DNA of 64,000 nucleotides, from positions 3,164,001 through 3,228,000 of the forward strand of contig CM060732.1 of assembly GCA_030704615.1 (NCBI GenBank). Direction: 5' to 3'. The notes under the pieces were generated by a model that saw nothing but the letters and a program-made list of their open reading frames with translations, did not search any database and was not told the DNA's origin. The position numbers and the translations under genes are program-made. Numbering within the stretch: the first letter of the stretch is position 1; each line of letters starts with the position of its first letter. Below are positions 9,946-20,041 of the stretch, piece by piece. This DNA is from Takakia lepidozioides. Lineage: Eukaryota > Streptophyta > Takakiopsida > Takakiales > Takakiaceae.

Positions 9946-12900
9946 ATGCCGAAGGGGAGGAAGCAGATGCGTCTACAGGAGGAGATTGCCATCTCCGAGC
10001 AGCAGGCCACTCAGGCAACCCAGCCACCAGTGAGAGCTCCATGCGATCGGGCTGCGCGCAGCTGATCGAGCACCGAACCCCCCATTTTGCTTCTGTAATT
10101 CTTAGACTGAATGCTAGGAGACTTGAATGCAGAACATGTTTGCATGCCTAACAGGAAAGGTGGACGTGCTGGAGGGATCGCAGGAATCCGAAGAGCCGCA
10201 GGAAGAGTCCGAGGAGCTAGCTGCAGCACGTACACCCACCCGATCCCCGAGCGCGGGTACTCCTGCCGGGCCTAGCCCTCTGCGATTCAAAGACGCGTCT
10301 TCGAAGGGCAAGTTCAAAGTCTCAGAGATCGACTCGCGTTCTTCGATCATGGAGAATCGCCAGCAGGGGTCGGGCCCTTCTCCAGCAAAGTCGAAGAAGA
10401 AGCAGCCCGTCCCTCTACTGGCTTCTGAACCGGCTCAGGCCGATTCACCCCCCCCAACGCGAATGAAGCAGCAGGGTAGAAGACAGATTCTATTGCAGCA
10501 GACACCTTCACCTGCAAGGATGAGGAAGCAGAAGGCAATCAGGGCGACGGCCGAACAATCTCCCGCAAAACCGCTTCCACGAGCTGAAGCTCAGTTCCTG
10601 GAGGATTTCCCGCCTGCAGATGTTGGGGCCGACTCTGCTGCAGCGAAGGCAATGGGATCGACCGTTGATCTCGATTTGGTACCGGAGGAGGGTGCTGCCG
10701 CTGAACGTTCGCAGGCAGACCTCACCACCGATGAGCTAGCAGGCCCGGAGGAGGCCTCTGCAGTGGCAGAATTGCCCGCACACAGGCCCCAGAGTGCAGC
10801 TCCAGTTGAGGATGCTCCACCTGCTCAGCCACTACCGGCACCTACAGACATGTCTCCGGAGGATTTCAAAAGTGCAGCGGATAAAATGTTGGAGGAGACA
10901 CACAGTAGCATTGGCAGAGTTCTGGGCAGCAGGGTATTCCAGCGGACTCTTCGAATCCCACTCTGTCGCATGGTCTCCCTTCCCATCGTCAGGCAGGCCC
11001 TTCCCGGAGATGTGGATAAGCTCAAGTTCGCATTTCGAGAAGGGTACCGTCTGGGATCGGCAGCGTTTTACGTTTCCATAGAGAATGAGGACGGCGAAAC
11101 CCGTGGACCCACTGCCGATGAATTGTCAACGTGGGATACCCACTGGCACACTCGCAACCACGAATTCGAGGCGACGCTGAAGGGTGATCCCGACTTCGGC
11201 CATATGTCGGGAAAAATGTTCTTTGTGTGGGACGGGAATCACCGACTTCTCGCCTGGTGGGAGTACATCAAGCAGAACCATGCCAAGCACATTGGCTGGC
11301 ATTACATGGTGGAGTGTGTCATCCTCAAGGTGAAGGCGGCAGACTCCTCCCTCCTCAAGAATGCCATGGCGGACCTCAACTCGTAAGATACTCATACCCT
11401 CCCTAGCACATTCGAAATGCGGTGCCGCATTTCGGTTTCCATTCTGGTTTGATTCCGTGCTTCCGTGTACTGAACTGGAGAGTGTGCCTTGCAGGGTCAC
11501 TGAGAATGCGTACGTGCATACCCACATGGCACATATGCTGTACAGGGTGAGGAAAACTGGTCTTACTGATCCGCAGATGTTTGCGGAAATGCTGGAGCCG
11601 GAGCTCATTCAGAAAGCCGTTGCAAAAACAGACCGGACATGGTATCGTCTCACTATGGATGGAATGGTGGAGGTGATATACGAAGTAAGTCGTGCTCCAA
11701 TTTCCCTCTGCTCATCCTTCCCCAATTTCCAGTAATGTTTCCACATGAATCGAATGTAACGCTTCTGCATGTTTTTGTTGGCAGTCAAACATCAAGCTGG
11801 ATTTGGCCCATGCCAAACGCTTCTTCATGGAAAGTGAGGGGCAGGTCAAAACGTTGCAGTCATTGACTGAGCACTTGAAGGAAGCCGGTGTCAAGTCCAG
11901 AACCAAATACAAGTCAAAGCTTGTGAAGCTGGTGGCAATTGCAGATCCGGCACTTGGAAAGGACTTCATCCCCGAGATTGCAAAACACTATTCTCGGGCC
12001 ATGCAGCCGACCATGCAATTGGAGAAACTGCATCACCTCTCAACGGCATGTGTGGAGGCGAAAGAGAAGGTGAGGTTTCAATGCACTGAATTTCCTTCCT
12101 AGCAATAGCCACTCTCTTCCAGCCACTGACATTGGATCGGAAATGGCAGACACGGTGGCTGTCGATCTGGAATGCATCCGAGAGCATAAGGACAATGTGG
12201 TCTTTTCCACTGGAAGTTTCCGACCCTGCAGTGGATGTGTGGCTCAACCGTATGACTTGGTGGTTCCAGGTAATTCAAGGTACTTCCCCAGATTTGCTTT
12301 TCTGACATGAATTCCCTGAACTGCTACGTGACAATGCATTTGGGAATGGCAGGTAATGTCGAATGCAAAGGAGCAAGTCGTAATGCACACAAATTCGTTC
12401 GGCTTGTACGTCAAATGGGATGGAACACAGACATTGGAAGACTACGTGACACGTTTCAGATGTGCGTACAAGGACAACCTTTTCGCCAGAGAGCTACAGA
12501 CAGCAAGAAGGAGCGTGGAGTTTACACATCAGGAGGGAGCGGGGAAAGCTGCAATGCGAATTGTTTACAGGTGAAGCACAGCTGCCCTTGTATGCGAAGC
12601 CTGGTTACGAGGTTTGTCTCGGAAATGCGGCACCGCATTCGCATTTTATGTTTTCGGTGGCACTCTGCCAGTAGGTTGGTCTCAAGTTTTGCTCACGCAT
12701 GCTGACTGCCTTGCAGGTATATGAAATACGTGCTCCTTCAGACAGGGGCCCTGGCTCAAGAGCCCCCGTTCTTCATGGCTTGGACCGTGGCGGGCCCAAG
12801 CTGTGTCTACACACCCGAGATGCAGAAACAATGGCATCCCGCGCATCTCGTTGGATGCCCGTGGTACCTGGACATGTCTGGCGGTATTGTTGACGAGTCT

Positions 12901-14923
12901 GAGAAAGATCTGCACGCCTTGGCAGAAGAGAAGAGAAAGGAAAGACGTGTCCCTGCTGGGCCAAAGTCGGCAAAGGAATCTGCTGCTCTGGAAGAATCCA
13001 GAAAGGCAGCTGAGATGGCACAAAAGACGGTGGATGCAGCTGTGCAGGCCCAACAGAAGGGGTCGAAGAAGAGGACTCGCCAGCAAGGAGCAGCTGTTGT
13101 GACACCCGCCAAAACGAAGAAGCAGAAACAGCCTGTTCAGGAAGAGGGTGAGGAAGAGGACTCCGATGGAGACTTTGCAACCAGCCCACCCCCCCAAACG
13201 CAGGCTGCCTCCCCTGTGCCCACCGTTGTCACGAGAGGCACGAGAACTGGCTCGGCAAAGAAGGCACTCTTCAACCCCCCAGGGGGGCACCCTTTCGAGC
13301 CGGTGGAAATGAAGAGGCCGAAAGTGGCTCCCGAAACTGTAGTCCAGTGTGTAAATGAGAGTTTCTTGGCGGCTTTGGATGGACGGGCAGCCAAGTTGGC
13401 ATACATGAAGACCATGGAGGGTCTGAAGGGCAGAGCACTGAAGAAGGCGACTGCCGAAGAGCCTTCCGACACCCCAGGATTTCAGAATATGGTCTCGTTC
13501 TTTGAGAGGGTGTGTGCAGACAAGGATTGTAGGAGGGGCGGAAATGCCACCGAGTGGTCTTGCGATATGATCATCTTGGATATTCCGGACGGAGAGCCTG
13601 TGGAAGGACTGCAAGCTTTGCCATCTTGGAACAGGTACTCGGAGGACTTTTGGAAGAAAGGATTCGGGCTTGCCCGCATGGTGTTGGACGACAGAGGCTG
13701 TGTGGTTGTCCTGGCGAGCAGAGGAAAAAACACTCAGACAGGAATTGCGAAGTGGACCCGCAAGAGCGCCGTCCCGATTCTGAAAAAGAAGTGGACGTGC
13801 ATCAACACACTGGGCCTTCGGTCGGAAGGGAAGAAGGTGATTACGACACTGGCACTCGTCCATTCATTTGCTTGGGTGCTTTCAAATGCGGTGCCGCATT
13901 CGGTTTCTAATCGTTTTCCCCCTGTGTATGCAGACGAAGCAGTTCGATGCATACTGCTTTGTGAAGGAAAACTCCACCTTTGCTTTCCGGAAGGAGGGAG
14001 GAAAGGTTGACCCGAACTGCGACCCACTCGATTACGACGTTCTGTTCAACAACGTTCCCAAGGAACTTCTCCCTCATAGCCTCACTTCAACGGAACCCCT
14101 GCGGTACTCACGGACTCGGAGCCCTGCCTTCATTCAGACAATTATGGAGACATGCACAGACGTGGAGGGCACAGTGCTGGACCTCATCTGTGGGACAGGT
14201 ATGCAGAATCTTGATCTCTGCTGTTCTGCAAATTCTCGTTAGGATGTAGTTCGCAACATCTGAAGCGCCATGTGGTAATGTGTGGATGGCATTGTAACAG
14301 GTGCCTCAATGTGGGCTGGGCGGTTTTCCGACCGGCACCTCTTTGCCTACGAGGAGGATTCATCCGTGTGGGGATCCCATCTGGAGGGGCTGCAACGGAA
14401 TGTGAAGGCTCCCGACAGAGCGGAAGTCTCCTCGGATTCGTCGGAGTCCGAGGAAGACACAGTGGACATTGATGCAGAGGAGAACCCGGAATACGAGTGA
14501 GTGCAAACATTGTAAGTTTGCAAAGCCTTCTGGGTCATTTATGTCAAAGGAATTTCCCGACTGTGGTTCTCATTAGTCTCGTTGATGATTGTCATGTGCA
14601 GGATTGCAGGGTCCGGGTCGAAACATGTAGGGCCTACACTTCCTGCCAGGAAGAATGTCCCGTTCTTTGCGAGGGCCGACTTCATGACGAGCCCGGTGAG
14701 GGACTACTCCCTTCCTAGTTATGCAGCTAAACTCGCAAATACAGCGATTAGAAGAAGTGAGAATCCCAGTAAAGTAGAGCAGATTTTGGAGAGGGCTAGG
14801 GAGGACAGAAGGATAAGGAAAGAGTTGGCAGCAGCTCAGACAGGTAGACGGGTACGAAAGTACATATGTGATTCAGCGGATGAGAGCGACGCAGACAGGG
14901 AGGAGACGACCCAACGGAGGTGA
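9946..14923 (+). CDS. ParB-like/beta-class DNA methyltransferase-like fusion protein (T1), ten exons
   Basis: Exon model: 9946-10029, 10133-11382, 11495-11684, 11785-12069, 12123-12269, 12353-12570, 12717-13836, 13934-14198, 14301-14496, 14602-14923. All junctions are GT-AG, phases agree, and the 4077-nt sum gives 1358 aa. Homology to T2 and T5 supports most boundaries. A disordered N-terminus is followed by a ParB/sulfiredoxin-like domain at about residues 300-430 (IPLCRMVSLPIV; VWDGNHRLLAW near 394). A helical middle and a basic, nuclear-signal-like linker follow. A permuted methyltransferase-like region has motif IV as LDIPDGE (about 1010), motif X as RSPAFIQTI and motif I as VLDLICGTG (about 1180), the beta-class N4/N6 order. 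DPPY has become DIPD, so activity is uncertain. A missing A near 14905, compared with 20042-20530, replaces the last 50 or so acidic residues; the ancestral stop is at 15067-15069. Confidence 0.82.
11408..11434. repeat. Palindrome inside ParB-methyltransferase intron 2
   Basis: A single palindrome GAAATGCGGTGCCGCATTTC lies in the intron just after the ParB domain exon. Confidence 0.85.
12618..12648. repeat. Palindrome inside ParB-methyltransferase intron 6
   Basis: GGAAATGCGGCACCGCATTC lies in intron 12571-12716. The homologous intron holds different palindrome arrays in T2 (25995-26500) and T5 (61893-62648). Confidence 0.85.
13884..13908. repeat. Palindrome inside ParB-methyltransferase intron 7
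   Basis: CAAATGCGGTGCCGCATTCG lies in intron 13837-13933. The T0 copy of this intron has the matching palindrome near 21211-21230. Confidence 0.8.
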
Positions 14924-15257
14924 GATGGACAGTTCCGCAAGGGGAAGATGGGATTTTCGAAAGCCTGGCCAACGAGCAGTCCGCTGGAGATGAGAGAGGC
15001 ACTGAGGGGGTGGAGGAGGAGCAGGACAGTCTAGAACAGGATGAGGATTCCGATGATTTTCAAGATTAATAGAATTTTAATGAAGTCTCTGTAAATGTAA
15101 ATTCTCTTCCAGAGTATATAAAGAAAATTCTGCCCGACATTCGTGACCCCTCTCCAGTGTGCATTCCAGCCACACAATCGCCCAAACCAGGACGCTCCCA
15201 AAATCAGAAATGGGTCAGGGCATTTCCAAAATTTTGGCAACTCTAAGAACCTCTTTT
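14924..15257 (+). other. Frameshifted tail and 3' untranslated region of the methyltransferase gene
   Basis: Up to 15069 this is the former acidic C-terminus, still in frame in T0 (VRWTVPQGEDG, then acidic residues and a TAA stop). Beyond it is AT-rich 3' sequence leading into palindrome array B. Confidence 0.7.
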
Positions 15258-16008
15258 GGAAATGCGGCACCGCATTTCCAAAACAGGGGAGGGACTAATT
15301 TTTCCATTTCAATGTTGGCATAGTAAAAAGTAATCTGAATTGGGAATGCGGTGCCGCATTTCCAAAATTTCCTTTGTCCACACGCCAGTTTTGGCCTCTC
15401 CCGCTCATTGCATGGATGCCACCACGCTTACAGAGGTCGAACAAGGAGGTCGAACAAGGAGGCCGACATGGCGGGATTGGAAATGCGGTGCCGCATTTCC
15501 ATATTGGGGATGGTGGTTGTTCGAACTGCAGACCCATCAGCAAAAACTGGCACCGCATTCCATTGTAAAAAAAAAGTCGATGACGGACATGGAAATGCGG
15601 CGCCGCATTTCCAGAACGGACATCGCAATTTGTCAATTTGCAGACCCTCTCTCGGAAATGCGGTAACGCATTCCATCGCGCTGGTCGGAAATAGGTGCAC
15701 TTTTCGAAGTGTTGGACGGAAATGCGGCACCGCATTCCCTTGTCCAAAAAGAAGTTTCCATTGCCAAGCTGGAAATGCGTCGCCGCATTTGCAATGCCAA
15801 CCTCGTTTTCTGATCAATTTATAGACCCGTGTTGGTATTTCGTGTACCTGGACGGAAATGATGCACCGCATTTTCTTGTCCCACATGGAAATGCGGTGCC
15901 GCATTTCGATGTCCGACATGGAAATGCTGTGCCGCATTTCGATGCGGACATGGAAATGCGGCACCGCATTTCGATCCCGACATGGAAATGCGGCGCCGCA
16001 TTTCAATG
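15258..16008. repeat. Palindrome array B (about 13 copies)
   Basis: Same palindrome class as array A, but most spacers are unrelated and vary in length. Approximate starts are 15258, 15342, 15479, 15541 (right half only), 15591, 15654, 15718, 15771, 15854, 15887, 15920, 15952 and 15984. Steps are 84, 137, 62, 50, 63, 64, 53, 83, 33, 33, 32 and 32 bp. Array C in T0 is the homologous array in inverted orientation. Confidence 0.92.
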
Positions 16009-16433
16009 TCCGACATGGCGTTACTCTGGTATATTCTTGACACATGACTCACATACCGGTTACTTCTGCTTTATTCAACCAGACAGACAAATTGTAGAAA
16101 TGAGACATCAAATTGTAAACAGTGGGCCAAATCCGAGAGTTATTCAACACAATGAAACACAGTCATACAGAAGTGAGGTACATTCCAGGGCACACTCCAG
16201 GGCACATTTAAATTTCCCCCGTACAGGATCCTGGACCGATGAAGATTGGCTGCTGCATGAATGTAGCCGTTTCAGTTTCCTACCCTGCCATGCAAACTAT
16301 GGGCAGTCACTGCCAGGTGGGCCGATAGCCACTGGACACGACGAAGTCCATCCCCTCTTCGATGTAAATGCGGCGCCGAATTTCCATCCGGGGGGATGGA
16401 CTTCGGTGGCAGATCTCAAACTATAACTTGTTG
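16009..16433. other. Remnant of gene 2 locus and gene 1 upstream region in T1
   Basis: Compared with T0 (18401-19110), only the gene 2 promoter side and its 3' flank remain. They are joined near 16200-16235, where a repeated CCAGGGCACA marks the deletion, so T1 has lost its gene 2. One palindrome (GCGGCGCCGAATTTCC) lies near 16370, just upstream of gene 1. Confidence 0.7.
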
Positions 16434-17197
16434 ATGAGAAAGATGTATGGCTTCATCCACCGCTGGCGTGATGAACACGTTCCACCTCCGTCGGTGGGTA
16501 CGTGTGACCCAGATGCTCCATTTTGGAGGCCGGACTGCTCTTCCGCTTCGTATCTTTTCCAAAATCTAAGGGCTTCGTAGCTGTCCGCAAGGTCATCGGC
16601 ATCCAAGTCGTCCTCAGGTCCTCCTTTGCAAGGATGCCGTGCTTCCGGAACCGGGACGACTGCCCCTTTGGAGGCATCGATTATGCAATGTATTCGGCCA
16701 CATCGGGAGACATTGTTATCTGGTACACAGATTACACAGAAGATACTGGTTCGATTGTGGAAACATTGGTGGCTTTTGAGTATATCGTAGGCCACTACGC
16801 CTTCGAGCGGGGTGACGATCTTGGTTTGAGGAGTCCGTGGCTCCTGCGCATCCTCGATTCCGATTTTCCCAGCTACGACGGTCACCCATGCAGAAGAAGG
16901 CGCACTGCTATGCTGTTGCGGTGGAACTGCTGCCACTGGACGTGGGTGGACTCCATCGGAGAGACCTATTCTCCTCGAGGAGTGCGCTCCTCTTCTCCAT
17001 TGTATGGGGACATTCGCATTGGTGTGGACGACGAAAACGTGAAGATTTCCATATTCGATGGTGGTATGATTGAAGGGCAGGACATTGTGGTGAACATCAC
17101 TAGGGGCGGTACAACGGCTGCAATCGACTTTACATGGAGGAGCCCCAGGACTCATGAGCTAGTTCTGAGAGCAGTCGAAGTCCCATTGACAACGTGA
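16434..17197 (+). pseudogene. Gene 1, unknown conserved protein of the element (T1 copy, one frameshift)
   Basis: The start is chosen at ATGAGAAAGATG, as in T0. The protein of about 254 aa matches no family I know. Conserved blocks are FIHRWRDEH, ARMPCFRNRDD, DYAMYSATSGDIVIWYTDYT, HYAFERGDDLG, LLRILDSDFPSYDG, LRWNCCHWTWVDS, PLYGDIR and a C-terminal FDGGMIEGQDIVVN. Predicted content is beta-rich, without signal peptide or membrane segment. T1 lacks one base near 16515 (CCATTTTGG against CCATTATTGG in T0), so the first 30 or so residues are out of frame; the rest is open from 16523 to the TGA at 17195. It is the last gene before the right end and is kept in most relatives. Confidence 0.75.
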
Positions 17198-17479
17198 CTT
17201 GTATTCAGTAGGCACAGGGCTCAAGATTTGAGGGCACAATCAGCACAGTAGACGTGCTTCAAATGCAATTCATGTGGATCAATAAAAACCTCATTGTGCC
17301 CTCTTTTTATTCTATTCTGTGTCCATTGTTCCGAGAATGCGTCATTGCTCATTTCGTTTGGGATTGGGAGTGTGGGTGAATTTTGCAAATGGCTGGTAGG
17401 CTGAAATGGGCCCCCATTGTACAGAGCAGTACCACCCTACCATTCGCGAAACATTGCCTTTCAATATATAATTCTAAAT
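17198..17479 (+). other. Gene 1 3' untranslated region with poly(A) signal
   Basis: AATAAA lies at 17281-17286, about 85 bp after the gene 1 stop. The sequence is shared with 2426-2927 in T0. No further gene is seen. Confidence 0.65.
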
Positions 17480-17660
17480 AACATTGCCGAACCTCCTTCA
17501 TCGGGAGGTCCTTCTCCCCCTATGACCGTGGCACCCTAAACCCTATTCCCGCGGACACTCATTTCCGGAAAATAGTGCTGCTCATGTTTTTTTCCACACT
17601 TACGACTCTGCTCATGGCTCATGCCGCTCATGGCTCATGGCTCATGAAATAGCAGCCCCC
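17480..17660. repeat. T1 right end, inverted terminal and CATGAGC repeats
   Basis: GCTCATG repeats fill 17577-17648 and lead to the terminus ATGAAATAGCAGCCCCC at 17660. The 17525-17565 segment (CACCCTAAACCCTATT, then CGCGGACA) resembles subterminal blocks of T2 and T3. Confidence 0.85.
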
Positions 17661-17668
17661 AGAACTAG
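17661..17668. repeat. Target-site duplication of T1, right (AGAACTAG)
   Basis: Identical to 2920-2927. The sequence after it continues the interrupted T0 gene 1. Confidence 0.92.
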
Positions 17669-18400
17669 CTCATGAGTCATGGGGCTCCTCCAGGTAAAGT
17701 CGATTGCAGCCGTTGTACCGCCCCTAGTGATGTTCACCACAATGTCCTGCCCTTCAATCATACCACCATCGAATATGGAAATCTTCATGTTTTCGTCGTC
17801 CACACCAATGCGAATGTCCCCATACAATGGAGAAGAGGAGCGCACTCCTTCAGGAGTATACGTCTCTCCGATGGAGTCCACCAACGTCCAGTGGCAGCAG
17901 TTCCACCGCAACAGCATAGCAGTGCGTCTTCTTCTGCATAGGTGACCGTCGTAGCTGGGAAAATCAGAATCGAGGATGCGCAGGAGCCACAGACTCCTCA
18001 GACCAAGATCGTCACCCCGCTCGAAGGCGTAGTGGCCTAGGATATACTCAAAAGCCACCAATGTTCCCACAATCGAACCAGTATCTTCTCTGTAATCTGT
18101 GTACCAGATAACAATGTCTCCCGATGTGGCCGAATACATTGCATAATCGATGCCTCCAAATGGGCAGTCGTCCCGGTTCCGGAAGCACGGCATCCTTGCA
18201 AAGGAGGACCTGAGGACGACTTGGATGCCGGTGACAATGACCTTGCGGACAGCTACGAAGCCCTTAGATTTTGGAAATGATGCGAAGCGGAAGAGTAGTC
18301 CGGCCTCCAATAATGGAGCATCTGGGTCCCACGTACCCACCGACGGAGGTGGAACGTGTTCATCACGCCAACGGTGGATGAACCCATACATCTTTCTCAT
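17661..18400 (-). pseudogene. Gene 1, T0 copy, split by T1
   Basis: From the ATG at 18400 the frame is open without a break for about 246 codons down to the T1 junction. It has the same conserved blocks as the T1 copy (FIHRWRDEH, DYAMYSATSGDIVIWY, FDGGMIEGQDIVV). The last codons lie on the far side of T1, at 2927 and below. This copy gives the best view of the full N-terminus. It was apparently intact until T1 landed. Confidence 0.85.
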
Positions 18401-18626
18401 CAACAAGTTATAGTTTGAGATCTGCCACCGAAGTCCATCCCCCCGGATGGAAATTCGGCGCCGCATTTACATCGAAGAGGGGATGGACTTCGTCGTGTCC
18501 AGTGGCTATCGGACCACCTGGCAGTGACTGCCCATAGTTTGCATGGCAGGGAAGGAAACTGAAACGGCTACATTCATGCAGCAGCCAATCTTCATCGGTC
18601 CAGGATCCTGTAGGGGGGAAATTTAA
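18401..18626. promoter_or_regulatory. Divergent promoter region of gene 1 and gene 2 (T0)
   Basis: 226 bp lie between opposite start codons. They contain the palindrome GGAAATTCGGCGCCGCATTT at about 18449 and an AT-rich AAATTTAAATG at the gene 2 start. Similar sequence at 1899-2114 and 16300-16433 shows conservation. A bidirectional promoter with a central binding palindrome is inferred. Confidence 0.5.
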
Positions 18627-18983
18627 ATGTGCCCTGGAGTGTTTGTGAGGAATTGCAGCGTTAGCTTGAACTTTTTCCAGCCACCGCGCTGCTCCTCCTC
18701 CATCCGGGAGCTGCTGTCATTGAGCGTACTCCGCTACTCTTTTTCAAGGATGCCGTGCCGCCGAAATCCAGCCGACTGCCCTTATCATGGCCACGATTAT
18801 GCTATGTTCAAACCAGAATCAGGAGACATCATTGTCTGGCTCTCTGTTTTCACAGATGCTGCTGGAATCAAGCAAGAGTCTTTGCGTGCAATGGAGTATC
18901 TGGAGGGCTATTACCGCTTTGAGCGAGGTGAGGGCGAGGGTCAATGCGGTCCGTGGGTCCTGAAAATTGTTGACCTCGAATAA
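18627..18983 (+). pseudogene. Gene 2, paralogue of gene 1 (T0 copy, 3' truncated)
   Basis: The open frame of 118 codons begins MCPGVFVRN. From residue 56 it aligns with gene 1: RMPCRRNPADCP, HDYAMFKPESGDIIVW, AMEYLEGYYRFERGEG and PWVLKIVDL against RMPCFRNRDDCP, DYAMYSATSGDIVIW, AFEYIVGHYAFERGDD and PWLLRILDS. It is therefore a diverged sister. Compared with the copy at 34756-35458, the second half is deleted and the frame ends at a TAA created by the junction. Function is unknown. Confidence 0.75.
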
Positions 18984-19114
18984 CTGTCGGAATTGGCCCA
19001 CTGTTTACAATTTGATGTCTCATTTCTACAATTTGTCTGTCCGGATGAATATACCAGAGTAACCGGTATGAGAGTCATGTGTCAAGAATATACCAGAGTA
19101 ACGCCATGTGGGAC

Positions 19115-19907
19115 ATTGAAATGCGGCACCGCATTTTCATGTCGGACATTGGAATGCGGTGCCGCATATCCATGTCGGACAAGGAAATGCGGTGCCGCAT
19201 TTCAATGCCGACATGGAAATGTATGAACCGCATTTTAGTGTCGGACAATGGAATGCGGTGCATCATTTCCGTCTAGGTACACGAAATACCAACACGGGTC
19301 TATAAATTGGACAGACAACGAGGTTGGCATTGCAAATGCGGCGACGCATTTCCAGCTTGGCAATGGAAACTTCTTTTTGGACAAGGGAATGCGGTGCCGC
19401 ATTTCCGTCCAACACTTCGGAAAGTGTGACATTTCCGACCAGCGCGATGGAATGCGTTGCCGCATTTCCGTGAGAGGGTCTGCAAATGGACAAATTGCGA
19501 TGTCCATTCTGGAAATGCGGCGCCGCATTTCCATGTCCGTCATCGACTTTTTTTTGACAATGGAATGCGGTGCCAATTTTTGCTGATGGGCCTGCAGTTC
19601 GAACAACGACCATCCCCAATATGGAAATGCGGCACCGCATTTCCAATTCCGCCATCTCGACCTCCTTGTTCGACCTCTGTAAGCGTGGTGGCATCCATGA
19701 AATGAGCGGGAGAGGCCAAAACTGGCGTGTGGACAAAGGAAAATTTGGAAATGCGGCACCGCATTTCCAATCGGCCGATTACTTTTTACTATGCCAACAT
19801 TGAAATGGAAAATTTAGTCCCTCCCTGTTTTGGAAATGCGGTGCCGCATTTCCAAAAGAGGTTTTTAGAGTTGCCAAAATTTTGGAAATGCGGTGCCCCA
19901 TTTCTGA
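19115..19907. repeat. Palindrome array C (T0 counterpart of array B)
   Basis: A series of GGAAATGCGG/CCGCATTTCC palindromes that mirrors array B in order and spacer sequence, in inverted orientation. It lies between gene 2 and the 3' end of the T0 methyltransferase gene, as in T1. Confidence 0.9.
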
Positions 19908-20041
19908 TTTTGGGAGCGTCGTGGTTTGGGCGATTGTGTGGCTGGAATGCACACTGGAGAGGGGTCACGAATGTCGGGGAGAATTTCCTTTATATACTCT
20001 GGAAGAGAATTTACATTTACAGAGACTTCATTAAAATTCTA

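Larger units (their letters stand above)
2928..17660. mobile_element. T1, complete 14.7-kb DNA transposon
   Basis: The left end is GAGGTTTACTATTTCATGAG. The right end, read inward, is GGGGGCTGCTATTTCATGAG. The ends match perfectly over CTATTTCATGAG and partly outside it, and both continue into CATGAGC repeats. An identical 8-bp duplication AGAACTAG lies on each side. Contents are transposase (minus), palindrome array A, the ParB-methyltransferase gene (plus), palindrome array B and gene 1 (plus). The target is gene 1 of an older member, T0, so the insertion is self-nested. The transposase type suggests a MULE relative; hAT and KDZ elements also make 8-bp duplications, so the superfamily rests on the protein. 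Confidence 0.9.

Noticed and set aside
13137-13472. Minus-strand frames opposite the methyltransferase exon
   Set aside because: Shadows of exon 7; composition and homology support only the plus strand.
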